The notes below the pieces were generated by a model. It saw nothing but the letters and a program-made list of their open reading frames with translations. It did no database searches and had not been told where the DNA came from. From positions 62,001 through 126,000 of the forward strand of contig JAAWDP010000003.1 of the NCBI GenBank assembly GCA_022793815.1: a stretch of DNA of 64,000 bases. Direction: 5' to 3'. A program made the translations under genes and the position numbers. The DNA comes from Clostridia bacterium. GTDB lineage: Bacteria > Bacillota > Clostridia > Christensenellales > Pumilibacteraceae. This document shows, piece by piece, positions 34,456-43,823 of the stretch (position 1 is its first letter; every line of letters begins with the position of its first letter).

Positions 34456-34686
34456 TTACTTTTTGAGTTCGGCAAGCTCTTTCATAAGATTTCTGAGATT
34501 TTCACGCTCGGAATCTATCAGCGCGGAAAAAACCCGAAAATATTCGGTGTCCGCGGGGTCCGGCTGAGTACCGTTGAGCATGGCATTCATAAGAGCCGAC
34601 TGCGAACGGGAACGCTTTTTTTCGAGAGCCTCTATTTCTCTTTCGCTGTCGCCTATCGCCTTTTTCAATTCGCTTTTTCTCGACAT
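34456..34686 (-). CDS. Small coiled-coil protein, 76 aa
   Basis: No family recognised. From MSRKSELKKAIG the protein is almost entirely charged heptad-like helix (ELKKAIGDSEREIEALEKK, then SERENLRNLMKELAELKK) with a short break TQPDPADTEYF, suggesting an antiparallel helical hairpin or dimer. The ATG at 34686 has SD ggaggt; an earlier frame opening at 34803 overlaps the preceding gene. The SD and start overlap the far end of the membrane-anchored gene (stop 34703), a gap of 16 bases. Third gene of the adhesin operon; a structural partner role is a guess. Confidence 0.75.
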   Translation of the reverse strand: MSRKSELKKAIGDSEREIEALEKKRSRSQSALMNAMLNGTQPDPADTEYFRVFSALIDSERENLRNLMKELAELKK

Positions 34687-34702
34687 TTGTATGTTACCTC
34701 CG

Positions 34703-35617
34703 TCACTGCTTGCTTTCTGCGGCTGCCGCTTCTTGCTCAGCAGCGTGACTTTCGTCCTTTGCTTGCGCATCCGTTTCGTCCACTTCTCGGATTTCGTAAA
34801 CACGCGAAGAATTGGTAACTATGCGTTTCACCAGACCGCGCTGCATCAGCCCGACGGTGCCGTCGTAAGGCATATAAAAATCTTGCGCATGATATGTTTC
34901 GTCTTTCATTACACCGATTTCTTTCATAAGTCCGGCTATCATTTCCTTCGCATACTTGGCTCGGCGCGCGCTTTTTATGCGGTAAAGCGTAGGAGTATCT
35001 GCCGTGGACGCGACATTGGAAACGTCTTCCACGGTAAATTTCGTGCCAGTATAACCCGCAGGTTCCACCGCAAGCATAAGACACAGCGTCTTGCCGCGGA
35101 TGACGAAACGAGCAACGCTCATTTTTCCCATACGGAAAGTTTCGCGCTTCCAGCTCATGCGGTCACGTACCTTTTTGTAGGAAAGCAACTCGTTTTTCAG
35201 CATGGAGTACCATTCTTTGTTTTCGTCTTTGAGCTGAATGAGTTTCGCCGTAAAACTGCGGTCGTAGCGCATCTTTGCCTGACCTTCTTTCACGTAAACC
35301 GCATCTTCGCCCTCTTCGTTGTCGGAAGCCTCGTCTTCCTCGTCGGAAACGGAATCTTCTTCGGCAGCCTGTTCGGGCTCGTCGTCCGCGTCGTCGTCCG
35401 CGCTTTCTACGGTTTCCTCGGCTTGCTGCTGCGGCGCGGGTTTTTGCTGCGGCTCGACCGAAACGGGCGGAGCCATTACGACCTTGACCACGGGCGCACG
35501 CTTTCTGAGCGCAACGATAAATACTATACCGAGCACCGTGAGCAGAACCAAAAACACTATAAGCACTATCATCAAAACAAGCAGCGCTGTCTTATTGGTC
35601 ATTGCGGCAATTAACAT
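34703..35617 (-). CDS. Membrane-anchored protein with acidic linker and conserved C-terminal domain, 304 aa
   Basis: One helix (about 8-38, rich in Leu/Val/Ile), a Pro/Gln patch, a strongly acidic region (about 65-105, many D/E), then a folded domain (about 113-265) opening YDRSFTAKLIQLKDENKEWY and containing ELLSYKKVRDRMSWKRETF, IRGKTLCLML and YRIKSARRAKYAKEMIAGLM. I have seen this domain type in gut Clostridia, often duplicated, but know no function. Orientation: N-terminus out or in cannot be decided. The ATG has SD ggagg and overlaps the adhesin stop by seven bases, so translation is coupled. An association with the adhesin is likely. Confidence 0.8.
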   Translation of the reverse strand: MLIAAMTNKTALLVLMIVLIVFLVLLTVLGIVFIVALRKRAPVVKVVMAPPVSVEPQQKPAPQQQAEETVESADDDADDEPEQAAEEDSVSDEEDEASDNEEGEDAVYVKEGQAKMRYDRSFTAKLIQLKDENKEWYSMLKNELLSYKKVRDRMSWKRETFRMGKMSVARFVIRGKTLCLMLAVEPAGYTGTKFTVEDVSNVASTADTPTLYRIKSARRAKYAKEMIAGLMKEIGVMKDETYHAQDFYMPYDGTVGLMQRGLVKRIVTNSSRVYEIREVDETDAQAKDESHAAEQEAAAAESKQ

Positions 35618-38600
35618 TGTTTATACCTCCTTACGGCAAACACTATTACTACTATTGTGAACACACAGGCAATTACGCCGAGTGCGATGTTTACGTTAAT
35701 GAGAGAAGTGTCGTACGCCGCGCTTATCGTAAACACGAATTCGTTTTCAAGCGTTTCGTATCCTTCCAATTCCACTACCGCACGCAGAATGTAGGTTCCT
35801 TCTTTTGTGGGTTTTTCCGAAAGCACGGACCTGTCTTCGGCGTTAAGATATATATAAGTAACCGTACCTATTTCGGCTTTACCCGTAGGATTATTCGGGT
35901 CGAACTCTTCGGACCAGTCCTCGATAGTAGGCAGATTTATCCAATGGTTTTTCGACAGCGACACGGTAAATTCCACGGTTGCAACCAACGGTTCGCAATT
36001 TTCCGCCGTTGCGGTTACTCTCATGACATACTCGCCGGCAGTAGTAGGTTTGACTGTCGTATAAGTGTCGTCGCTTAATATCTTTTGTTTGTACTCGAAA
36101 ATAATAACGCCGTCTTCTTTCGTACTCGCCACGGGCTCGCTTGCGGGTTTGGAAAGCTCCCAGGACAATATCGCGGGATTGTCTATCCATTCGTTTACAC
36201 GCTTGAATATTTCGAAATCCACTTCCGCTTCGAGGTGGTCGTATTCGATAAGCACGCCGTTTTCGTAGTAGTCTACCACCGCGCGAAGAATGTATCTGCC
36301 GGGTTCGACGGGTACTTGGCTGCCCAAATCTTTATCCTTGACATACTTATGCGCCTCGTCGTCGTACTTCGTCGTCCAGTAAGTGAACACGGTATCGCCG
36401 CGCAGAGCCATGCCTTTCGGGGTACTGGGCGTATCGCCTGCGACCCAGCTGTCTATTCCCGGCAATGCGGCGTTATGCCAGTTGTTTGCCGGCCTTTCCG
36501 TACCGCTGAGAAACACCTGGAATTTCACTGCGGCGGACAGTCCCGAATAACGTCCCGTGCTTTGAGCCACGACCGCACTCATGGTATACCAGCCTCCCGG
36601 CGCCTGCGGAAGTCTGTCTACAATGGGCGTCCGCTTTGTTCCGTCTGCCAAATACCAGCCTTCGAAATATACGGTTTCCGTTTCGTCGTTTTTGACAATT
36701 ATGTGTATGTCACCGTATTTGGCTTCCGCAACGGGAGAATTTTTGTCTTTATGCCAAACATTCTGCGCCCAGCTTGCTATCGCGGGAATCTCCGTCCAAA
36801 CATTTATCGCCGCATTGACGCGGAACATACTGTATTCGTTTGCGGCAATTTCGAGAGGACCGAAATTGTCGCTGCCGTCGGCACGCGCGCCGATATAGTA
36901 CACACCCTCTTTAAGGTCTCTCAATCCTCTTACGACCCAGTCGGGAAGCATGCCGTCGGAGTTCAAAACAAACTCGTTTTTCTTCAATCCCGAATTGTCT
37001 ATGAACTCTACGGGCAGATACTCTCCGTCGTAGAGGTTGTAAATGCGGAAATATACTGCGGTATCGTAGCGCGTTTCTGCGGTAACCGCGTTATTGCCTG
37101 CATCGAACTCGTTCCAAGTCCAGCCCAACAACGACGGACGGACAACCCAAACATTTTCTCCCGGGGTTATCGAGAATTTCACCGTGGCTATTTCGTTGTC
37201 TTTTCCGCCGAGCGTCACTTTACCCGAAATCACCGTTTCTTCGTTCCAACGGTAAAGCACGCTGTCGTTAAGCGTGAATTTCACCTCGTAATTATCGCCG
37301 ACGTTTATGTAATTGTCGGAATCGACATACTCGTAAGTATAAGCCTGACTGTACGGAATATTCGGGATTACGACGCCTCCGACATAAATCTGCGAATTTA
37401 CTATGGGAACGTCCACGCCTCGGTAAATCACCGTAGTGAAACTGTAATTTCTGCGCAGGCTTTCGGACGTCCAAAGCGATTCGTAGCTCGGCGCTGACAT
37501 CTGATAATAAACCGTATAAACTCCGACCGAAGCAGGCACGTACAGATTTGTGTTTCTCAGCATTCCCGTATATGTGTAGTAAGTACTGCTCTGCATTCTG
37601 TCCAGATTGTACGAAATCGAGAACGGCGTATAGTATGCGTCGAAGTCCGCGCTTGCCCAGGCATTGTCCGCAACGGAACTTCTGAGCGCATGCAACTCCG
37701 TTTCCAAAAGAGCGTAAAGCGTACCCGAAGAAATCATTTTATCGCCTGCGGTAACGTCGTCGTAGTCAAGCTGGTCGTGAATATATACCGAACCGTCGTA
37801 TCTGTGCTCGAACTTCTGTCCCGAAAGAGCGGTTTGCAAGACGTTTTTCTGCGCGTCGGTCAAAGCACGCGGAGCAACCGTAAGAGAATACGGCTGTTTT
37901 ACGACGGGATACTGAGTAGTGCCGTCGTTAAATTCGGGACCCGTTATTATTATGCCGTAAGTTCCTGCGGGCATGGACAGATTAACGTATCTTCCGAAAT
38001 CCGCGATGTCCTTCTCCCCGCCCGTAATATCCTTGCCGTCGAGAGAAACGGAAAACTTCATTCCGCTCTGTCCGCCGAAAGCCAGCATGGGAGTATTTAT
38101 TTCGATGGGAACGCCCGTTTTCGAAGCAGTATCGCCGTAAGTCCAGCCGGCTACGTTCGCTATCATGAAACTCGGGCTGTCCTCGCCTCCTCCGTCGGGG
38201 TCGTTCACGGTGACCCAGTTGGACTGCATAACTATGTACCACGTTTTGGACACGTCGACGGTTTCGCCCGCATCCCTGTTGTTACCGACCGTAATGCCGC
38301 GGAGATTGAACTCTTCCGTTCCGTTTTGGTATTGGAAATAGTAGTTATGGGTTTTCATCGAAAGCGTGACATTAAGCATATATCTGCCCGAACTTGCCGC
38401 CGAGAATATGCCCGTTCGTCCCGAAACCGAATATTCGGAAGCCTCGCTTGCATTTACCGTAACAGTTCTTTGTTTACCCGTATAGCGGACAAAAGAATTT
38501 TTGACGGTCGCTTCCTGCGACGGACTTTCGTCGGGGTCGGCTTTCTTTTGCGAATACCACCCGTCATCGTAAAGATAAAGCGTGGTAGGCTCGCTGCCCA

Positions 38601-40734
38601 TAAACCCGACGGATTCGCCTTCCAGCCCCCAATTCAGAGCAATCTTATTCAAATCGACGACCGCGCGGTTTACCGTAACCGTTATGCCGTGATGTCCGAT
38701 TTTGTTCAAATCCCATACGCCCCATTTTTCGCCGAGACGCACTTCTACTTTGTAAGTACCGGCATCTCGGATATTCGCGGGACGGTCGGACGATGCCATT
38801 CCGCTCGGCAATGTATATCCGTTGGTATCGGCAAGCACGGCATCGTAATCGTCGCCGAAACCCGCCGCATCGACATACGATATGCCGCTGCCGCCGGCGA
38901 GTTCGCCTTCGTTATATGTATATTCCTTATTCGGCGGAATGACGGGTACTCCGATTTTTTTGGTGTAAAGGTTGAACTCTTTTACCCCCGGTATCAGCCC
39001 GTTATCGCCGCTTTCGATATACTCGGAAATATCTTCTATCTTTTGCGTATAAGCAGAATCTTTGTACCATACGGTGGATAAATTGCCATCGACGTTGGGG
39101 TCCGCAATCGTTTCGGCGGCGGTACTCCACATCCCTTTGTCGTCTGCCACATAGTCGAACGTCTTATTATACAAACGGGTTCCGAAAAGCTCTTTTTCAT
39201 TGACTCCGTCCGTGTCCACATTCAAATATATATCTATGAGATAACTGCCGACAACCGTTCCGTTCAAATAAGTATCCACGCCGGGACGTCTGAAAGTGTT
39301 GGTCATATTTTCGCCGGTAATGACGTTGCCGTACACGTCGATATCGGGGCAGATAAGCAGACGCTTTATGTCCGTGACATTGCTCGGACCTATGTGCATG
39401 GACTCTTTGCCGTAATCTATATTCTTTGCACGGATATAGAAAAACTGGTTCTTGTTTGTCGAAGAGCCGCCGCGCAGCCCCCTCATTCCTATTGCTTTGA
39501 CATTTTCGCCTATGTCGGCATACTGCAAATGACTGCTTTCAAAAGCGTAATCGCCTATGATTTTTACGGCTTTTCCGAAGTCCGCGCGGCAGAACCACGT
39601 CGCATAGCATGCGCGCATGCCTATGTCGTAGTCGTCGACTACGGTTTCGGTTATCGTTGTTTTATAACCCTTTGCGTCACTGGACAAATAGTCGTACGGA
39701 ACCGCGCTTCTTTCTTCGCTCAAATCCATGCTCTCGGGAAATTTGTAAAATCCCCCGTATATGTCGTCTGCCGTCGTCTTTATTTCACGCCCCATAAGCC
39801 CGACAAAATACCAGCGTCCGATTTCGTAATTGTAAGTGCGAGCCGTTCCCGAAGCCAAAGTATCGGTTCTCAAAAAGTTTTTGCAGAAAGCCAATCCGTC
39901 CTCTGTCACTATAAGATGAGATTTTCCGCTCTTTTGACTGTCGCTAAGCTTTGCGCCGCTTCCGTATATATTAAGCGCATACGGAAACATCGCTTTTAAT
40001 GCCGCCGAATCGTTATCGTCGGCATTGTATTCGATGTCGCACAGCTTTGCCGCCGTGCCGTTGACATCGCCTTTCGTAAAAGCAGTGGACGATATCGAAG
40101 TAACCGTGGACGGAATCGTAATGTGTAACAAATTGCTGCAACCGACAAATGAATGATTTCCTATCTCTTCCAAACCTTCGGGCAAAACAATATCTCTGAG
40201 CTGGTTGCACTCGAAAAAGCCCCTTTCGTCTATTCGCCTAATGCTTTCGGGCAAAACGGCATAGCGCAGATTTCTTGCTGCGGAGAACGCGTCGACGCCG
40301 ACATACGTAAGCGCGCTGCCGCTCTCAAACGAAATGCCTACAAAACATTCGTTCTGCAAACTGCCGTCCGCACCCGCAAAAGGCACTCCCTGCCCCGTGG
40401 ATACGCCGACGACTGCCTTGGGTACGACAATCGCATATTTATGATTTCCGTAAGAATTGATAAACGACCGCTGCCAACCGTACAAAATATTGTTTTCATC
40501 GATAAAAAGAGCGTCCTCGGCTGCGTATGTATAGCCGTTTGCTTTTCCGCCCGGTCCTATTGTCGCGGTTATTCCGTGACGTTCGTTAAGTACGGACAAA
40601 TCGATTTGAGACGATGTAACGGATACGACCGAGTCGGCTTTCGCCGCGACGGTTATACCCCAAAGTCCGGCAAATAAACTTACGGCTGTCAACGCCGCGA
40701 CAAGTATCCATGATATTTTTTTTGTTTTCGTCAT
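35611..40734 (-). CDS. Giant surface protein with BspA-type LRRs and five C-terminal repeats, 1707 aa
   Basis: Likely adhesin. Signal peptide (1-35, ending AKA). Leucine-rich repeats of the BspA/LRR_5 kind follow (SALTYVGVDAFSAARNLRY, PESIRRIDERGFFEC, PEGLEEIGNHSF, and again KIIGDYAFESSHLQY, about 130-430). The middle holds Ig-like/MBG-like stretches (GTYKVEVRLG, GVYTVYYQM). About 1198-1680 are five repeats each beginning N.W....P.I..W and ending in an extended strand such as YILRAVVELEGYETLENEFVF. A C-terminal membrane helix ends in RRYKQC; no LPxTG sortase site. The ATG at 40734 has AGGTG and a sigma-A promoter. First gene of a three-gene operon. Confidence 0.88.
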   Translation of the reverse strand: MTKTKKISWILVAALTAVSLFAGLWGITVAAKADSVVSVTSSQIDLSVLNERHGITATIGPGGKANGYTYAAEDALFIDENNILYGWQRSFINSYGNHKYAIVVPKAVVGVSTGQGVPFAGADGSLQNECFVGISFESGSALTYVGVDAFSAARNLRYAVLPESIRRIDERGFFECNQLRDIVLPEGLEEIGNHSFVGCSNLLHITIPSTVTSISSTAFTKGDVNGTAAKLCDIEYNADDNDSAALKAMFPYALNIYGSGAKLSDSQKSGKSHLIVTEDGLAFCKNFLRTDTLASGTARTYNYEIGRWYFVGLMGREIKTTADDIYGGFYKFPESMDLSEERSAVPYDYLSSDAKGYKTTITETVVDDYDIGMRACYATWFCRADFGKAVKIIGDYAFESSHLQYADIGENVKAIGMRGLRGGSSTNKNQFFYIRAKNIDYGKESMHIGPSNVTDIKRLLICPDIDVYGNVITGENMTNTFRRPGVDTYLNGTVVGSYLIDIYLNVDTDGVNEKELFGTRLYNKTFDYVADDKGMWSTAAETIADPNVDGNLSTVWYKDSAYTQKIEDISEYIESGDNGLIPGVKEFNLYTKKIGVPVIPPNKEYTYNEGELAGGSGISYVDAAGFGDDYDAVLADTNGYTLPSGMASSDRPANIRDAGTYKVEVRLGEKWGVWDLNKIGHHGITVTVNRAVVDLNKIALNWGLEGESVGFMGSEPTTLYLYDDGWYSQKKADPDESPSQEATVKNSFVRYTGKQRTVTVNASEASEYSVSGRTGIFSAASSGRYMLNVTLSMKTHNYYFQYQNGTEEFNLRGITVGNNRDAGETVDVSKTWYIVMQSNWVTVNDPDGGGEDSPSFMIANVAGWTYGDTASKTGVPIEINTPMLAFGGQSGMKFSVSLDGKDITGGEKDIADFGRYVNLSMPAGTYGIIITGPEFNDGTTQYPVVKQPYSLTVAPRALTDAQKNVLQTALSGQKFEHRYDGSVYIHDQLDYDDVTAGDKMISSGTLYALLETELHALRSSVADNAWASADFDAYYTPFSISYNLDRMQSSTYYTYTGMLRNTNLYVPASVGVYTVYYQMSAPSYESLWTSESLRRNYSFTTVIYRGVDVPIVNSQIYVGGVVIPNIPYSQAYTYEYVDSDNYINVGDNYEVKFTLNDSVLYRWNEETVISGKVTLGGKDNEIATVKFSITPGENVWVVRPSLLGWTWNEFDAGNNAVTAETRYDTAVYFRIYNLYDGEYLPVEFIDNSGLKKNEFVLNSDGMLPDWVVRGLRDLKEGVYYIGARADGSDNFGPLEIAANEYSMFRVNAAINVWTEIPAIASWAQNVWHKDKNSPVAEAKYGDIHIIVKNDETETVYFEGWYLADGTKRTPIVDRLPQAPGGWYTMSAVVAQSTGRYSGLSAAVKFQVFLSGTERPANNWHNAALPGIDSWVAGDTPSTPKGMALRGDTVFTYWTTKYDDEAHKYVKDKDLGSQVPVEPGRYILRAVVDYYENGVLIEYDHLEAEVDFEIFKRVNEWIDNPAILSWELSKPASEPVASTKEDGVIIFEYKQKILSDDTYTTVKPTTAGEYVMRVTATAENCEPLVATVEFTVSLSKNHWINLPTIEDWSEEFDPNNPTGKAEIGTVTYIYLNAEDRSVLSEKPTKEGTYILRAVVELEGYETLENEFVFTISAAYDTSLINVNIALGVIACVFTIVVIVFAVRRYKQC
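35695..37143 (-). repeat. Five tandem ~80-115-residue repeats in the adhesin
   Basis: Each unit starts N(V/N/E/H)W....P.(I/L)..W and carries a G(T/R/E)Y.(L/M) block followed by a Val-rich strand; lengths vary from about 82 to 115 residues. Copies start near residues 1198, 1313, 1418, 1514 and 1596. Confidence 0.8.
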
Positions 40735-40798
40735 AATCACACACCTGCCATTCACTCAAAAAACTCTCAAAAAATGTATAATTTCACGTTATATATAG

Positions 40799-40828
40799 AT
40801 TGTACCCCCCACCGACTATATTTGTCAA
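40799..40828 (-). promoter_or_regulatory. Promoter of the adhesin operon with G6 in the spacer
   Basis: Reverse strand TTGACA (40823-40828), 18-base spacer, TACAAT (40799-40804). Six G occupy the six spacer positions next to the -10, so losing one G would give the optimal 17-base spacing. Confidence 0.7.
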
Positions 40829-40916
40829 GCATATCAAGGGTCATGAAGCAAATTCGTGTTCTTTTTTGAATATATCCCCCTGTCGGCTTTATATGCGAAC
40901 ACAAATTTTTTTGCTC

Positions 40917-40947
40917 ATATAAAAAACGCCGCATCGGCGGCGGCGTA
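40917..40947 (-). terminator. Terminator of the membrane protein-pncB-DivIVA operon
   Basis: ACGCCGC (40926-40932) pairs with GCGGCGT (40940-40946), followed on the minus strand by TTTTTT. Confidence 0.8.
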
Positions 40948-40949
40948 TT

Positions 40950-41705
40950 TCAATCGTCCATTATCAATCCCAAATCGCGCATAATATCTTCCAAATCGTC
41001 CTTCGGGTGCAAAGCCTCTTCAAAGGAAAATCCCGCAGGCGAGCGGTCGGTATATTCGTCCTTTTCCGTAGCTACCCCGTAAGCGTCTTCTTCCTCCGCC
41101 TCGGGCTGTTCCTCATCTGTCTGCGGCTTTTTGGGGTGTTCCTTTGTGAGATATTGTCTGATACGATCCACGGGGTCGAAGTCGCGGACGAAAATATCGT
41201 CATCGTCCGACTCGCCGCCGTCCGCGTCTTTATCGGTGTCCACCACCGTATAACCTATTCGGGTTTCTTTGCTCTTGTCCGATTCGGCTTTTGCCTGATT
41301 GGTTTGCGCACGTGCCTTTTCCAATATTCTGCTCATTTCGTCGTTGAATTTGCCGACGCTGATAAGCTCGTCGTTTATCGGATATTTTTTGAGTATTTTA
41401 TCGTAATAGGAAAGCCACTTATCGTGAAATGCTTTAAGCTGCTGCATTTCGCGCGTGTACTTCAATTGCGCCAGTCTGTCTATTTCGTCGGCTTTGGCTA
41501 CTGCGGACGTAATGGCTTTCGACACCAGGCTTTCCTTGTCGCGGTAAACCTTGTTTTTGCTTTCGCTTGTATCGAGTTTCATTTTCAATTCTTCTATGAG
41601 CCCGTTCTGACGTGCCAAAGACTGCTCGTAATTTTTTACGAGATTGAAAATATATGCGTCCACTTCCGACTTGTTATACCCTTTCTTTTCCGTTTTGAAA
41701 TCCAT
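40950..41705 (-). CDS. DivIVA-domain-like protein, 251 aa
   Basis: The first ~50 residues (MDFKTEKKGYNKSEVDAYI) match the DivIVA/GpsB N-terminal pattern that binds membrane curvature and cell-division or wall-growth partners. A coiled coil extends to about 150, followed by a strongly acidic, disordered tail (DADGGESDDDDIF, EQPEAEEEDAYG) and a short hydrophobic C-terminal end (LEDIMRDLGLIMDD). Not a standard full-length DivIVA, so a species-specific polarity or growth factor is plausible. Its ATG overlaps the pncB stop by one base (TAATG). Partners unknown. Confidence 0.78.
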   Translation of the reverse strand: MDFKTEKKGYNKSEVDAYIFNLVKNYEQSLARQNGLIEELKMKLDTSESKNKVYRDKESLVSKAITSAVAKADEIDRLAQLKYTREMQQLKAFHDKWLSYYDKILKKYPINDELISVGKFNDEMSRILEKARAQTNQAKAESDKSKETRIGYTVVDTDKDADGGESDDDDIFVRDFDPVDRIRQYLTKEHPKKPQTDEEQPEAEEEDAYGVATEKDEYTDRSPAGFSFEEALHPKDDLEDIMRDLGLIMDD

Positions 41706-43135
41706 TACCGCGCGTTCCCGTTCTTTTTTAAAAGTTGTTGTTTGAGTTCGTAAAGTCCGTCGGACAAGTCAACCTTATACACATGCGGATTGGCAAGACG
41801 TTTATATTCGTCCCAAAACCTCTCCATTTCGCTCTCGCGGTATTTCACGCTGTCGCCGAGCGGAGGACAGTCATACACAAGTTTGCCGCTTTTGAAAATC
41901 GGAACAAGCAGTTTTCTAGCCTCGTAATCTTCCATTACCGTGGTTTTCCAGCGTTCCGTTTCGTGAGTCAGCGTAAGCGGTTTGGGCAATTTTTCGCCTT
42001 CGAGCGCTATAAGGTCCGCAAAGGCTTTTCCGCTTGTTTTGTCGTAAATGCGGTACAAAGTTTTGAAACCGGGGTTGGTGATTTTTTCCGTACTGTCGGA
42101 AAACTTCATTACGGGGTACGCCTTGCCGCCGCGCTCTATCTGGGAAAGCTTGTACACTCCGCCGAGCGAAGGCATATCCTCGCTGGTTATAAGCTTTGTT
42201 CCCACGCCGTAAACATCGGTTTTCGCGCCCTGCAAATTGAGCTGCTGCAAGACATGTTCGTCTATGTCGCCGCTTGCGAAAATTATCGCGTCCTCAAACC
42301 CGGCATCGTCCAGCATCTTGCGCGCTTTCTTGGACAGGTACGCCAAATCGCCGCTGTCCAGTCTTATGCCCACGGGCTTATGCCCTTTGGCTTTTATTTC
42401 GTTGAATACCGTAATGGCATTGGGTATGCCGCTTTTAAGCGAATCGTAAGTATCGACGAGCAGCAGACAGTTGTCGGGGTAGACTTCGGCAAAAGCACGG
42501 AATGCTTCGAGCTCGCTTGTATAACTCATGACCCAGCTGTGCGAGTGCGTGCCTTTGCAATCCACGTCGAACATCTGTCCGGCAAGTACGTTGGACGTAC
42601 CGCTGCAACCGCCTATTATGCTTGCCCTCGCGCCGTAAATACCGGCATCGGGTCCCTGAGCGCGGCGAAGTCCGAACTCGACCACCTTTTTACCGGCGGC
42701 GGCTTTCACTATGCGCGAAGCTTTGGTCGCGATAAGCGTCTGATGATTGACTATGTTGAGCAGTGCGGTTTCTATAAACTGCGCTTCTATTATGGGCGCG
42801 CGCACAATCAAAGTGGGTTCGTAAGGAAATACCAGCTCTCCTTCGACAACAGAATACATATCGCCCGTGAATTTAAAATTCGAAAGGTAATCCAAAAATC
42901 CGTCGTCGAATTGTTTCAGGCTGCGGAGATATTCTATGTCCGCTTTATCGAAACGTAAATTGTTTATGTAGTCGACCGCCTGCGTAAGTCCTGCGCTGAC
43001 GGCATAATTCATTTGTCCTTTCTGTCTGAAAAAAACATCGAAAACGGCGGTGTTTTTATATGTGCCGTTTACAAAATAACCGTTCATCATCGTGAGCTGA
43101 TACAAATCGGTCATCATGGTAAGATTGCGTTCCAT
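41705..43135 (-). CDS. pncB: Nicotinate phosphoribosyltransferase, 476 aa
   Basis: First step of NAD salvage from nicotinic acid, using PRPP and ATP. Typical blocks: MTDLYQLTMMNGYF at the start, FDVFFR, EFGLRRAQGPDAG, GCSGTSNVLAG, GTHSHSWVM (active-site His), LLVDTYDS and GIRLDSGDLAYLS, FASGDIDEH. Length fits the family. SD gggag. Lies between a membrane-protein gene (22 bases upstream) and the DivIVA-like gene (one-base overlap), giving a three-gene operon. Confidence 0.96.
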   Translation of the reverse strand: MERNLTMMTDLYQLTMMNGYFVNGTYKNTAVFDVFFRQKGQMNYAVSAGLTQAVDYINNLRFDKADIEYLRSLKQFDDGFLDYLSNFKFTGDMYSVVEGELVFPYEPTLIVRAPIIEAQFIETALLNIVNHQTLIATKASRIVKAAAGKKVVEFGLRRAQGPDAGIYGARASIIGGCSGTSNVLAGQMFDVDCKGTHSHSWVMSYTSELEAFRAFAEVYPDNCLLLVDTYDSLKSGIPNAITVFNEIKAKGHKPVGIRLDSGDLAYLSKKARKMLDDAGFEDAIIFASGDIDEHVLQQLNLQGAKTDVYGVGTKLITSEDMPSLGGVYKLSQIERGGKAYPVMKFSDSTEKITNPGFKTLYRIYDKTSGKAFADLIALEGEKLPKPLTLTHETERWKTTVMEDYEARKLLVPIFKSGKLVYDCPPLGDSVKYRESEMERFWDEYKRLANPHVYKVDLSDGLYELKQQLLKKNGNAR

Positions 43136-43157
43136 TTTAATCTCCCGAAAATTGTGT

Positions 43158-43706
43158 CTATTTGTCTTTGTCCGTTTTTACGGGACGCAACGCAAGCGCG
43201 GCAACGGCTATTATAGCCGCTCCCGCAGCAACGAGAATTATCGGAAGCACGATGTTCCATCCTATTCCGATAAGCGAATTGAGCATAAACAAAAACGCAA
43301 GCACCCCGAAGAAAAGTATCACTTTAATGTGGCTTTTGAAACTGCGCGGCGTCATGGGCAGCGTCAGCAGCGACGCGATAGCCGGCGACGCGATGTAAAA
43401 CGGGTACAGGTTTGCGTAAGTCAAAGAAGTATATGCGGCGCAAAGAGAAACAGCCGCAGGCGTGAGAAACATGAACGACAGCCACAGCGAAACGGGATTG
43501 CGATTGATTACCGCGGTAATAAGCAGCGTAAGCCCCACCGCAATGAGGCACGAGGGCAATGCTACGTCGCCTATTTTCAGCGGAAACACGCCGATTCCCG
43601 ACAACAGCAGAAAAATGCCGCACAGCACGACCATTGAACCTGCTATTATGTTCCCCGCGATTTTTTTTGCGGGAGTAAGTTCGTTTTGAGTTTCGCTTCG
43701 GCTCAT
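43158..43706 (-). CDS. Polytopic membrane protein of unknown function, 182 aa
   Basis: Roughly six hydrophobic helices (first at 17-40, GNIIAGSMVVLCGIFLLLSGI; then several spaced with short polar loops; last near 155-172 rich in Ala/Ile). N-terminus polar and short, C-terminus ends KTDKDK. No catalytic motif. SD ggaaaggag before MSRSETQ. First gene of the operon with pncB and the DivIVA-like gene; promoter at 43768-43796. Confidence 0.78.
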   Translation of the reverse strand: MSRSETQNELTPAKKIAGNIIAGSMVVLCGIFLLLSGIGVFPLKIGDVALPSCLIAVGLTLLITAVINRNPVSLWLSFMFLTPAAVSLCAAYTSLTYANLYPFYIASPAIASLLTLPMTPRSFKSHIKVILFFGVLAFLFMLNSLIGIGWNIVLPIILVAAGAAIIAVAALALRPVKTDKDK

Positions 43707-43767
43707 GCCGTTCTCCTTTCCGCTTACGGTTGCAGCGGGCTTGTCTTATTATATGCAAGGTGAAAAT

Positions 43768-43796
43768 ATTGTAACACCTATTTCGGTATTTGTCAA
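43768..43796 (-). promoter_or_regulatory. Promoter of the membrane protein-pncB-DivIVA operon
   Basis: Reverse strand TTGACA (43791-43796), 17-base spacer, TACAAT (43768-43773). Confidence 0.75.
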
Positions 43797-43823
43797 GCCT
43801 CGCAAAACAAACCGGACCGCGAA

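Noticed and set aside
35695..37143. Repeat array that could suggest a CRISPR
   Set aside because: Repeats are 80-115-residue protein domains inside one coding frame, not short palindromic repeats with spacers.
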